Positions 17,016-24,237 of a stretch of 27,603 bases of DNA are shown here, one piece after another (position 1 is the first letter of the stretch; every line of letters begins with the position of its first letter). The notes below the pieces were generated by a model. That model saw only the letters and a list, made by a program, of their open reading frames with translations, was not told where the DNA came from and searched no databases. This DNA comes from a virus, in IMG/VR virus record IMGVR_UViG_3300029787_000255, positions 1-27,603 of that record. One strand, 5' to 3'. A program made the translations under genes and the position numbers.

Positions 17016-17420
17016 ATGATCAACAACATCTCACTCATCAACGATGGTCGCGTCCGAACGGAACTGATGACGGACATGGGAGGCGTTGCAGTCTTTTCCG
17101 ATAGTCCCACGGAAGACCAACTCCGCATCGGAGTTCTCTTCCGAGTTGCGATGCCCTTCCTCCAGTTGGCAACGAGGGGGAAGATCGTCATGGACGATGT
17201 CGTTCTTCTTGACGACGAAGGAACGGAAGACATCCATGTGGATGTCAAGTTCACGGATGCGAAGGGGAACATCGAGTGGCTCTGCTTTGTAGTGGATCGT
17301 AATACTTCCGACATTGAGCGTTGGGATTTTCAAGGAGGTCCGTTCTCCTGGGGAAGCATTGATCCGAGAATGGACAATGATCGTTTTGACACCAAGGTAA
17401 TGGAGGCATGGGGGGAATGA
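17016..17420 (+). CDS. Unknown protein behind P2 (134 aa)
   Basis: Not recognised. It is an acidic, mixed alpha/beta soluble protein without cysteine motifs, signal peptide or membrane segment. The middle has alternating hydrophobic strands (KIVMDDVVLLDDE, then DIHVDVKFTD). AAGGA at about 17002-17006 precedes the ATG by 9 bases. It is the first gene after P2 and overlaps the next gene by 4 bases (ATGA), so it probably leads the operon that carries the primase and later replication genes. Confidence 0.72.
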   Translation: MINNISLINDGRVRTELMTDMGGVAVFSDSPTEDQLRIGVLFRVAMPFLQLATRGKIVMDDVVLLDDEGTEDIHVDVKFTDAKGNIEWLCFVVDRNTSDIERWDFQGGPFSWGSIDPRMDNDRFDTKVMEAWGE

Positions 17421-17704
17421 GTGATAAGCAATTACTATTGTTCGCAACTAAGAAGGGGGCCGCTCTCCAGGTGGAGATGCCCCAGAGATTTGACGAATGG
17501 CGAGAGTGCAGCAAGGGTGTGTGTCGGGCCGACATGCAGCACGGCGAGAACAGCAAAGAGTTCAAGCTAGCCAAACAGCGGTGCGACAAACTATTCAAAG
17601 AAGTTCTGGAGGAACTTCGTCAGAACATCATCAATGCCCAGTTCGAGACGGAGATCGTCGAGGGCGGCTATTACAACAAGGAATCAATCTATGCTGAAGA
17701 TTAA
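17417..17704 (+). CDS. Unknown small protein (95 aa)
   Basis: Not recognised. It starts in an ATGA overlap with the gene before; GGAGG at 17402-17406 is 10 bases upstream and would be too close to the alternative ATG at 17408. The second half is a charged helix (EFKLAKQRCDKLFKEVLEEL). Two cysteines near residues 30-36 are spaced C-x4-C. It is probably co-translated with its neighbours in the P2 operon. Confidence 0.65.
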   Translation: MSDKQLLLFATKKGAALQVEMPQRFDEWRECSKGVCRADMQHGENSKEFKLAKQRCDKLFKEVLEELRQNIINAQFETEIVEGGYYNKESIYAED

Positions 17705-17852
17705 GAAAGGCAGGCGGGGGTACTACGTTGGACCCTTCGAGAAGATGGACTGCCGGTTCCGCTGGGTCGGTCCGTACAGTACAAAGGCAGATGCAGGTGA
17801 GGACATGCGTGGACTCGCTAGGTTCTTAAAACTCAAGCTGACGAAGAAATGA
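17691..17852 (+). CDS. Very small basic protein (53 aa)
   Basis: AAGGA at 17678-17682 lies 8 bases before the ATG, and the gene fits exactly between its neighbours: 14-base overlap upstream, ATGA overlap with the primase. The product is very basic, rich in Lys, Arg, Gly and Tyr, with GRRGYYVGPF and FRWVGPYSTKADA motifs that look like short repeated strands ([VY]GP[FY]). It may bind nucleic acid. The open frame reaches back to 17634, but that start has no ribosome site. Confidence 0.6.
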   Translation: MLKIKKGRRGYYVGPFEKMDCRFRWVGPYSTKADAGEDMRGLARFLKLKLTKK

Positions 17853-18841
17853 CATTCAACGATCTGATGATCGTCTTGGACAAGATGGGTGTGGACACCA
17901 GCGGGATCTCAGCCAGCAGGCCAAACCAGATCCTGATCCCATGCATCCTGGCCGGACATACACACAAGTCGGGGTCGGACAGCCACCCTAGTCTCTCGAT
18001 CCGCTACGGAGATCCAGGGAAGTGGACGGTGTTCAAGTGCTTTGCCTGCAAGAACCAGGGCAGGCTGTGGCAACTTGTGGACATGCTGGGACACTTCGAG
18101 GACAACGAAGAGATCAAGCAGCTAGCTAACAAGCTGGCGGTAGACGACAAGCCCACCCTGACTAGCCAGATCGATAGCATCCACGGGATGGACGACTGGT
18201 TTTATGAAAGCAAGGGAGGCATGCTCACAGTCCTGAACGAGGAGATCCTTGATCGATGGACTCCGGCCTGGGGATCGGACCGAGCAAGGGAATACCTTCA
18301 ACTTCGCAAGGTGTCCGAGGAGGTCTGTGCGGAGTTCGACCTTCGATACGATGGTCGGTCCGACAGAGTGCTGTGTCCAGTCCGGCAGAAGAGCGGGAGC
18401 CTAGTCGGTGCGGTCGGTAGATTGCTGAAGCAGGGCGAACCGAGGTACTGGAATTATCTGGGATTCCCTGCGGGCAACACCCTGGGAGGTGTTCACAAGG
18501 TCCGGCCCGAGGACTCGACCGTGGTGGTCGTCGAAGGATTCTTCGACATGCTGCGGGCATGGCCGACGATGCAGCAGCTAGGTGCTAGCGTGGTGTGTAC
18601 ATGGCGGGCCGAGATGACAAAGATTCAAGCGGGGATCCTGGCGGGTCTGGACAAAAATATACAGTGCTGGTACGATCAAGATTCAGCTGGTGAAGCGGGC
18701 TACAAAATGGCCCAGCAGCAACTAGCAAATACCTATGGATTGCGACGAGCAACCTGGGGAGACCGTGATCTTGATGTGGGCGAAATGCCTGAAGATGAGA
18801 TCGTTTCCATTTTTAAATCTCTAAAGGGAGATCTGTTATGA
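17849..18841 (+). CDS. DNA primase with zinc finger and TOPRIM domain (330 aa)
   Basis: Makes RNA primers for lagging-strand synthesis. The N-terminal zinc-binding region holds C32-x4-H, then DSHPSLSI and KCFACKNQG (C-x2-C), like CHC2 primase fingers. The TOPRIM domain at ~residues 220-290 has the catalytic Glu in VVVVEGFFDM and the metal-binding D-x-D in WYDQDSAGEAG. There is no helicase domain; the helicase is the separate DnaB-type gene. At 330 residues it is about half of bacterial DnaG, closer to the primase half of T7 gp4. It overlaps the genes on both sides by 4 bases (ATGA). Codons are strongly GC-ending until about 18640, then mixed. Confidence 0.88.
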   Translation: MTFNDLMIVLDKMGVDTSGISASRPNQILIPCILAGHTHKSGSDSHPSLSIRYGDPGKWTVFKCFACKNQGRLWQLVDMLGHFEDNEEIKQLANKLAVDDKPTLTSQIDSIHGMDDWFYESKGGMLTVLNEEILDRWTPAWGSDRAREYLQLRKVSEEVCAEFDLRYDGRSDRVLCPVRQKSGSLVGAVGRLLKQGEPRYWNYLGFPAGNTLGGVHKVRPEDSTVVVVEGFFDMLRAWPTMQQLGASVVCTWRAEMTKIQAGILAGLDKNIQCWYDQDSAGEAGYKMAQQQLANTYGLRRATWGDRDLDVGEMPEDEIVSIFKSLKGDLL

Positions 18842-19518
18842 GTAAGCCTTGGGAATCTGGGGGCGGGCTAAACACCGGCCTGGGTTCAGACAACAAAAGT
18901 TCAAGAGGGTCGTCGAACCTTCGCTATTGGATGCCGAAGGGGGAAGAAAGAAAAATCATCTTTCTGACCGAAGGCAACAAAGCCCCCATCGTCTGGGAGC
19001 ATCAAGTTCGATTGAGCGGAGACTGGAGGAACTGGTTTCCATCCTTGGAGTGGCTGGGCATCTCGCCCGATCCGCTGAAGGAGTTCAGCGAAGAGACCAA
19101 CCAGTTCAAGCGTTACACGGGTTATGCGTTCACGATCATCGACACGCATGAGTTCACGGATCGTCAAGGTAACAAGCGAAGCAATCTAAAAAAGATCATG
19201 ATTGCCAAGCGTGACACTGCCGAGATCCTCAAGCGTTTGTATCAGAAGCGTCTCGATAATGACGAGGGACTTCGTGGTGCAATGTTCAACGTCTATCGAA
19301 CCAACTCCGACAAGAGTGCAGCAGTCGGTGAACAGTTTGAGTTCGAGAAGATGGTCGATCTTTCCGCATTCGAGGACACAGAGGAATTCGATTGGAGCGA
19401 AGTCTTTGCTCCGAATGCCGAGAGGCAGGCCGAGGTAGTTGCCCAACTCCGAAGGGAAATGGGTATGTCATCGGGAGACAAGACTCCCGAAGGCACAACT
19501 TCCAAAGTCGAATACTAG
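18838..19518 (+). CDS. Probable single-stranded DNA-binding protein (226 aa)
   Basis: The N-terminus is Gly/Ser-rich and basic, followed by RYWMPKGEERKIIFL, a strand typical of phage gp32/gp2.5-like OB-fold proteins. Aromatic residues in NWFPSLEW and the strand FTIIDTHEF are candidates for base stacking. Near the C-terminus is an acidic EDTEEFDWSEVF patch, although the last residues are not strongly acidic. Its place between primase and polymerase and its size support an ssDNA-binding role; no catalytic motif was seen. It begins in an ATGA overlap with the primase. Assignment is moderate and rests on pattern and context. Confidence 0.6.
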   Translation: MSKPWESGGGLNTGLGSDNKSSRGSSNLRYWMPKGEERKIIFLTEGNKAPIVWEHQVRLSGDWRNWFPSLEWLGISPDPLKEFSEETNQFKRYTGYAFTIIDTHEFTDRQGNKRSNLKKIMIAKRDTAEILKRLYQKRLDNDEGLRGAMFNVYRTNSDKSAAVGEQFEFEKMVDLSAFEDTEEFDWSEVFAPNAERQAEVVAQLRREMGMSSGDKTPEGTTSKVEY

Positions 19519-19525
19519 AACCTCC

Positions 19526-21442
19526 TTGTTGAAGGGTGGGTCGGTCGGTGTTTTGGAATGGCCGCCGGACCGGCCCACCTTATTTTCTCGAAAGTCACGG
19601 ATGCAAAACTTTGTAGATGCGGCCCGCGCCGAAGGTATGTTCGCCTGGGATATTGAACACAATCCCGACATCGGCCCGCATGCTGAAAACTTTGAACTCT
19701 ATGGGATCTCTTTCGCAGCGGGTGACATCTCGTTCTACGAAAGGGACATCGACAAGGCGTTTGGATATCTGGATGTTTTGTTTCCCGAAGACATCGAAGC
19801 CATCGCCTGGAATGGCAAGTACGACATCAAGTGCATCCACGCAGCGGGGTTCAAAAAATACCCGAAGCGATTTGTTGATCCGATGGTCGGACGCAATCTT
19901 CTTGACGACAACCTCAGTCCGCATGAGCTAGGACTCAAGCCGTCAACTCTTGAAGTGTTCGGTCATAAGATGGCTAGCTTCCAAGACTCTATCTCAGCCG
20001 GACCGGACAGTGAGCAGTTCGCAACCTACGCCATTGAAGATGCCGTCTGGGAATTGCGGCACTGGAAAAAGATGAAGCCGGACCTGGAGGAGCAAGGACT
20101 GATCAAACTCTTCGAGAAGATCCTGATGCCTGCGGCACTGGTCTTCTCCGACATGGAGCGGGCAGGGATCGGGTGGGATCTAGAAGGTGCCAGAAGATTG
20201 CTTCGAGGGTTCCAGGTACTCAGACGCAAAACGGAAAAAGAGATCTATGCAGACATTGGAGAACTCAATATCGATTCGGGGGATCAAGTAGCAACTCGAT
20301 TGTTCAACGAGCTAGGGTACTCCACCAAGGGGATCGAGATGACCAAGAGCGGGAAGCGGTGGTCGGTCGATACAGCAGCGATGAACACCCTGGCAGCTAG
20401 GTATCCAGTGTGTGAAAAGATCCGAACCTATCGAACAGCCACCAAGATGATCAACACCTACATCGAACCGCTGACCAGGATGCACCTCGCAGATCCGCAT
20501 GGCCGAGTACATCCCACCTACTGGTTGGTATCTGCTACGGGCCGCACTCGATGCGAGAAGCCTAACTTCCAAAACATACCGAAGTGGTTGACAAAACAAA
20601 AGCAGTTCAAGCATCTGTCTCTTCGCGGCAACGTGATCGCACAGAACAACCGGAAGCTGATCATTGCCGACTTCTCACAGATCGAGTTGAGGCTAGTGGC
20701 TCACATCGCAGAAGACGAGAAGTTCCTTCATGCGTACAACTCCTGGCACTGCAAGACCTGCGGGGAGTCTGGAAGCCACAGCACCATTCTGCACAACTGT
20801 CCGAAGTGTGGAGTGTTCGAGGACGAGCAAAACGGATTCTGGCATGGGGAAGACATTCATCAGCAGACCACGGATCTTGTTCCGGCCCTGAGAGGAGATC
20901 GTCAGAAGGGCAAGACTGCAAACTTTGCTTTGGTTTACTTTGCAACTGCATTCCGCTTGGCGTATGAATATCCCGAGTTCAGCAAAGACAAGTGGCAGCA
21001 GGTTATCGATCAGTACTTCGACAAACACACAGGCTACATCGGAGTGCATCAATGGCATCTTCGCATGCAAGATGTGTTGTGGCGAACCGCCGAGTGTCAA
21101 GACATTTTCGGTAGGCGTAGACGTATCCCGATGCATTCAGTTAAGAACCACACAAAGCATGCACTGAACCAACTGATTAATTTTGCCCCGCAATCTAGTG
21201 CATGCGGAATGATGTTGTTGTCGATGTCTAAACTTCGGCAAGAGTTTATCGACAAAGGATTGTGGATGACGCAAGTGTTCCCAACCAACATGGTACATGA
21301 CGAAGTCGTTCTTGAAGTGGACCCTGATCTGGTGGATGAGGCTGTGGATATAACTAGGAAGCACATGGAGAACTGTGTACAATTGCGTGTTCCTGTTCGG
21401 GCCGACATTGATGTATCAACCAGATGGGTAGAAGAAGAGTGA
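19526..21442 (+). CDS. polA: Family A DNA polymerase with 3'-5' exonuclease and zinc-ribbon insertion
   Basis: Replicative DNA polymerase. Exonuclease motifs: D-x-E in AWDIEH (~19642), WNGKYD (~19808) and YAIEDAVW (~20029), so proofreading is probably intact. Polymerase motifs: SATGRT (~20530), motif A IADFSQIELR (~20664), motif B RQKGKTANFALVY (~20902) with Phe at the E. coli 762 position, and motif C MVHDEVV (~21292). A C-x2-C-x12-C-x2-C zinc ribbon (20750-20809) is inserted between motifs A and B. There is no 5'-3' exonuclease domain. The start is unsure: the frame is open from a TTG at 19439 inside the previous gene, TTGs at 19526, 19529 and 19553 lie after its stop, and the first ATG is 19601, close to exonuclease motif I. 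Confidence 0.92.
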   Translation: MLKGGSVGVLEWPPDRPTLFSRKSRMQNFVDAARAEGMFAWDIEHNPDIGPHAENFELYGISFAAGDISFYERDIDKAFGYLDVLFPEDIEAIAWNGKYDIKCIHAAGFKKYPKRFVDPMVGRNLLDDNLSPHELGLKPSTLEVFGHKMASFQDSISAGPDSEQFATYAIEDAVWELRHWKKMKPDLEEQGLIKLFEKILMPAALVFSDMERAGIGWDLEGARRLLRGFQVLRRKTEKEIYADIGELNIDSGDQVATRLFNELGYSTKGIEMTKSGKRWSVDTAAMNTLAARYPVCEKIRTYRTATKMINTYIEPLTRMHLADPHGRVHPTYWLVSATGRTRCEKPNFQNIPKWLTKQKQFKHLSLRGNVIAQNNRKLIIADFSQIELRLVAHIAEDEKFLHAYNSWHCKTCGESGSHSTILHNCPKCGVFEDEQNGFWHGEDIHQQTTDLVPALRGDRQKGKTANFALVYFATAFRLAYEYPEFSKDKWQQVIDQYFDKHTGYIGVHQWHLRMQDVLWRTAECQDIFGRRRRIPMHSVKNHTKHALNQLINFAPQSSACGMMLLSMSKLRQEFIDKGLWMTQVFPTNMVHDEVVLEVDPDLVDEAVDITRKHMENCVQLRVPVRADIDVSTRWVEEE

Positions 21443-22839
21443 AGATTGCACGACTCGACAGAATGTTGTGGCTACCGCTTCGATTGGTAGACGACAAAAA
21501 AATAAAAGACGAGACTACGCTAGTCACCAAAAGTGATTACGCAGGTCGCCCTAAAAAACTAATTTTGTGGGAAACTAAAACTCTGGACGAGGAGACTTGG
21601 ATTGGAGTCCCTCGACGATGGGGCTTACAACAAAAGTGGTTGACCCAAGGTTTCCGAATTATTGACGAGACTATTTCCGACAGTCGAGGATGGCCCGAGA
21701 TACAGATTGACAGATACTGGAAGGGTCAAGAAGAATCTATCAACTCGATTGTTCGTCACTACAGTGGCAGCAGCTACAGTGGAGCATTGTTGGAGGCACC
21801 GTGTGGGTCAGGGAAGACCCTCATGGGGTCGGCTATCGCTGCAAAGTTACACGCCCCTACGCTGGTGGTTGTTCACAAAGAAGACCTTGCGTGGCAGTGG
21901 CACAAAACTATCAAGATGTGTTTTAGAGGAGCAAAGCTGGGTCACGTTCAAGGAGACAAGTGGAACTTCGCAGAGCGGCACATGGTCACAGCTACCGCAC
22001 AAACTTTGTACAGACGCATGGATCGGTTGCCTCCTAACTTTCTTGATTCCTTTGGAATGGTTATCTACGATGAAGGGCATCGATACCCTGCACAAACTTT
22101 CGAGCGTGTGTTGAGAATGTTTCCAAGTGCGTATCGCCTGGGCGTGTCTGCGACTTGGAGACGGAAGGACGGAATGGAGTGCATCTGGGATTGGCATGTT
22201 GGTCGGGTCGAATGGCGAACCGCAGCTACAAGGCTGACGGGATCATTTGCACAGATCCCTTGGAGTACTCGATTGTATGATTCGATGTTTAAGACCTACG
22301 GCAGGATCAACCACACCAGCTGGGTCAGTGCCATCTCTGAGAATGATGCATACAACGCATGGCTAGCCGAAGAGCTATCAAAGGGAGCCGAGGCGGGCAG
22401 GAAGTTGTTGCTAGTTAGTGACCGGATCGATCAACTTCGGAACTTACAGCAGCGGATCATACGCAAAGGGGGAGGGGTCACGGTTGGATTGTATGTGGGA
22501 GCTATCGACAACAAGCGACTAACTACTGAGGAACTTGACACTGCAAAAACTTGTGATATCATTCTTGCCTCGTATGGCATGATGGCTGAAGGCACCGACA
22601 TTCCGAGCCTCGATACTTTGTTCCTGGGTACTCCGAGAGTAGATGTGGAGCAGGTGGTGGGTAGGATCCAAAGGCACAAGGATGGTAAGAAGAACCTATT
22701 GATTGTGGACCCTGTATTTCAAACTCCGTATTGCATTGCCTTGGCTCGCAAGCGGAGACGTATCTATGAAACTCTAGATTTTAAGGATCATACGCATGGC
22801 AAAAAAAGTTGCACCCAAGACTCCGAAACCCTCGAATGA
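21439..22839 (+). CDS. Superfamily 2 DNA helicase (DEAD/DEAH-like, UvsW type)
   Basis: All SF2 motifs are visible: I EAPCGSGKT, Ia VVVHKEDL, II VIYDEGH, III GVSATWR, IV LLLVSD, V GMMAEGTDIPSLD, VI QVVGRIQR. Such phage helicases remodel forks and recombination intermediates and help switch origin use. An N-terminal ~100 residues before motif I are not recognised. The GTG at 21439 overlaps the polymerase TGA (GTGA), with purine-rich AGAAGAAG just upstream; the ATG at 21424 is the alternative and lacks a ribosome site. The end overlaps the next gene by 44 bases. Confidence 0.88.
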   Translation: MKIARLDRMLWLPLRLVDDKKIKDETTLVTKSDYAGRPKKLILWETKTLDEETWIGVPRRWGLQQKWLTQGFRIIDETISDSRGWPEIQIDRYWKGQEESINSIVRHYSGSSYSGALLEAPCGSGKTLMGSAIAAKLHAPTLVVVHKEDLAWQWHKTIKMCFRGAKLGHVQGDKWNFAERHMVTATAQTLYRRMDRLPPNFLDSFGMVIYDEGHRYPAQTFERVLRMFPSAYRLGVSATWRRKDGMECIWDWHVGRVEWRTAATRLTGSFAQIPWSTRLYDSMFKTYGRINHTSWVSAISENDAYNAWLAEELSKGAEAGRKLLLVSDRIDQLRNLQQRIIRKGGGVTVGLYVGAIDNKRLTTEELDTAKTCDIILASYGMMAEGTDIPSLDTLFLGTPRVDVEQVVGRIQRHKDGKKNLLIVDPVFQTPYCIALARKRRRIYETLDFKDHTHGKKSCTQDSETLE

Positions 22840-23155
22840 GGGCGGGGTGTTTGTTAGTCGAGTCTACAAAGATCACGGCATTGTTAAGTCGGAAGAAAAC
22901 CAAGTGACCGAGATGATCGAGGTGCAGACGTATGCACCCAACATCCCCCTGGCTCATGTTGAGTTCGCATCCCAGATGACGCTGAACCTGGGAAACTTTG
23001 AGAGTGTGCAATGTAGAGTTGCGGTGACTCTCCCCTCTCGATTGGAAGAGGTAGATGAGGCGTACCTGTCCGCAAAGCAGTTTGTAGAAGAGCGGCTGAC
23101 GAAGGAGATGGATGAGATCCGAGAGTATCGAGCAAGCAAACAGGAGAAGGAATGA
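22796..23155 (+). CDS. Unknown protein upstream of recA (119 aa)
   Basis: Not recognised by name. It starts 44 bases inside the helicase gene in another frame; AAGGA at 22783-22787 lies 8 bases before its ATG, and it ends in an ATGATG overlap with recA. The N-terminus is basic (AKKVAPKTPKP). A beta-rich middle (VEFASQMTLNLGNFESVQCRV) is followed by an acidic helix (RLEEVDEAYLSAKQFVEERL) and a charged C-terminal coiled coil. Tight coupling to recA suggests a recombination accessory role, by position only. Confidence 0.75.
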   Translation: MAKKVAPKTPKPSNEGGVFVSRVYKDHGIVKSEENQVTEMIEVQTYAPNIPLAHVEFASQMTLNLGNFESVQCRVAVTLPSRLEEVDEAYLSAKQFVEERLTKEMDEIREYRASKQEKE

Positions 23156-24237
23156 TGGACGAGCAATCACCCAAGGATGAATTTATCGAGCAGATCAACA
23201 AGACCTACAAGTCGGAAGGCATCGCAGACGTTGGCAACAATCTGCAAGCCCTGAACCTCCCGCGATTCTCCAGTGGCATCTTGTCCCTGGACTGCGCCCT
23301 GGGCGGGGGATGGCCCTTTGGCCGGATCGCAATCATTGCAGGAATGGAAAGCACAGGGAAAACCTTGACAAGCATTCACGCGATGAAGGAGGTCATGAGC
23401 TACGATCACGCTACCAAGCAACACATCGATTGGTTCCATGACCCCAAGGAGTTCAGCCCTGGCACAGCCCTGTTCGTCGATGTGGAAGGATCCTTCGATG
23501 TGGACTGGGCAGAGGCCAATGGTTACCAGTCCGATCATCATGTCGTAGCGCGGCCCGAGTACAGCGAGCAGGCTATCGACATCGTCACATCTGCTATCGA
23601 ACAGAACGTCTTCGACCTGATCGTGGTGGATTCCCTGGCCGCACTCGCCCCGACAAAAGAGTTGGAGTCTAGCACTGAGGAGTGGCAGATGGGTCTTGCG
23701 GCCCGACTGATCAACAAAGCGATGCGGAAGTGGGTCGGCAAGCTGAACAAATGCACGACTGACCACGGCACTGGCCCCGCTATCCTTTGCCTGAACCAGT
23801 TCCGAATTAACATCGGACAGTTCATGGGAGATCCGCGAGTGTTACCTGGGGGCAAAGCACAAAACTTTGCGGCCAGCGTGATCATGTACACCAAGTCTCC
23901 CGACTACAACGATTCCAAAGACAAAGAGTTGTCGATGGTCAAGCTGTCCGGCGAGATCAAGAAGAACAAGACCTACACCCCGAAGCGGAACTTCACCTAC
24001 GGGTTGCACCTGGAGGACGAAGAGATCGCAAAGAAGGGGGAGATCGACAACCTCAAACAGATGCAGTCCCTGGCAAAGAAGTTCGGTCTGATGAAGGTCG
24101 AGTCCGGCAAAGTACACTGGGGAGATAGAACTTGGAAGACGCAGAAGGCACTCATGGAAGAGGTCGCAGGCGATCCTGAAATGTACAGGACGATGTGGCG
24201 GTCAATCATTAAAGCAGCTACGGGGAAGATAGTATGA
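23152..24237 (+). CDS. recA: RecA-family recombinase (361 aa)
   Basis: Forms filaments on ssDNA and drives strand exchange. Walker A is AGMESTGKT at ~63-71 (GPESSGKT in E. coli). The catalytic Glu lies in FVDVEGSFD at ~104-112, Walker B is FDLIVVDSLA at ~155-164, and NQFRINIGQFMGDPRVLPGG (L2 and flank, ~215-234) matches RecA closely. The N-terminal oligomerisation helix is short, and a C-terminal domain of about 90 residues differs from bacterial RecA. Two tandem ATGs at 23152 and 23155 are possible; AGGAG at 23142-23146 is 5 or 8 bases away. It overlaps the next gene by 4 bases. Confidence 0.92.
   Translation: MMDEQSPKDEFIEQINKTYKSEGIADVGNNLQALNLPRFSSGILSLDCALGGGWPFGRIAIIAGMESTGKTLTSIHAMKEVMSYDHATKQHIDWFHDPKEFSPGTALFVDVEGSFDVDWAEANGYQSDHHVVARPEYSEQAIDIVTSAIEQNVFDLIVVDSLAALAPTKELESSTEEWQMGLAARLINKAMRKWVGKLNKCTTDHGTGPAILCLNQFRINIGQFMGDPRVLPGGKAQNFAASVIMYTKSPDYNDSKDKELSMVKLSGEIKKNKTYTPKRNFTYGLHLEDEEIAKKGEIDNLKQMQSLAKKFGLMKVESGKVHWGDRTWKTQKALMEEVAGDPEMYRTMWRSIIKAATGKIV

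Noticed and set aside
23167-23766. 199-residue - strand frame opposite recA
   Set aside because: Shadow of the recA gene, whose motifs are unmistakable on the + strand.
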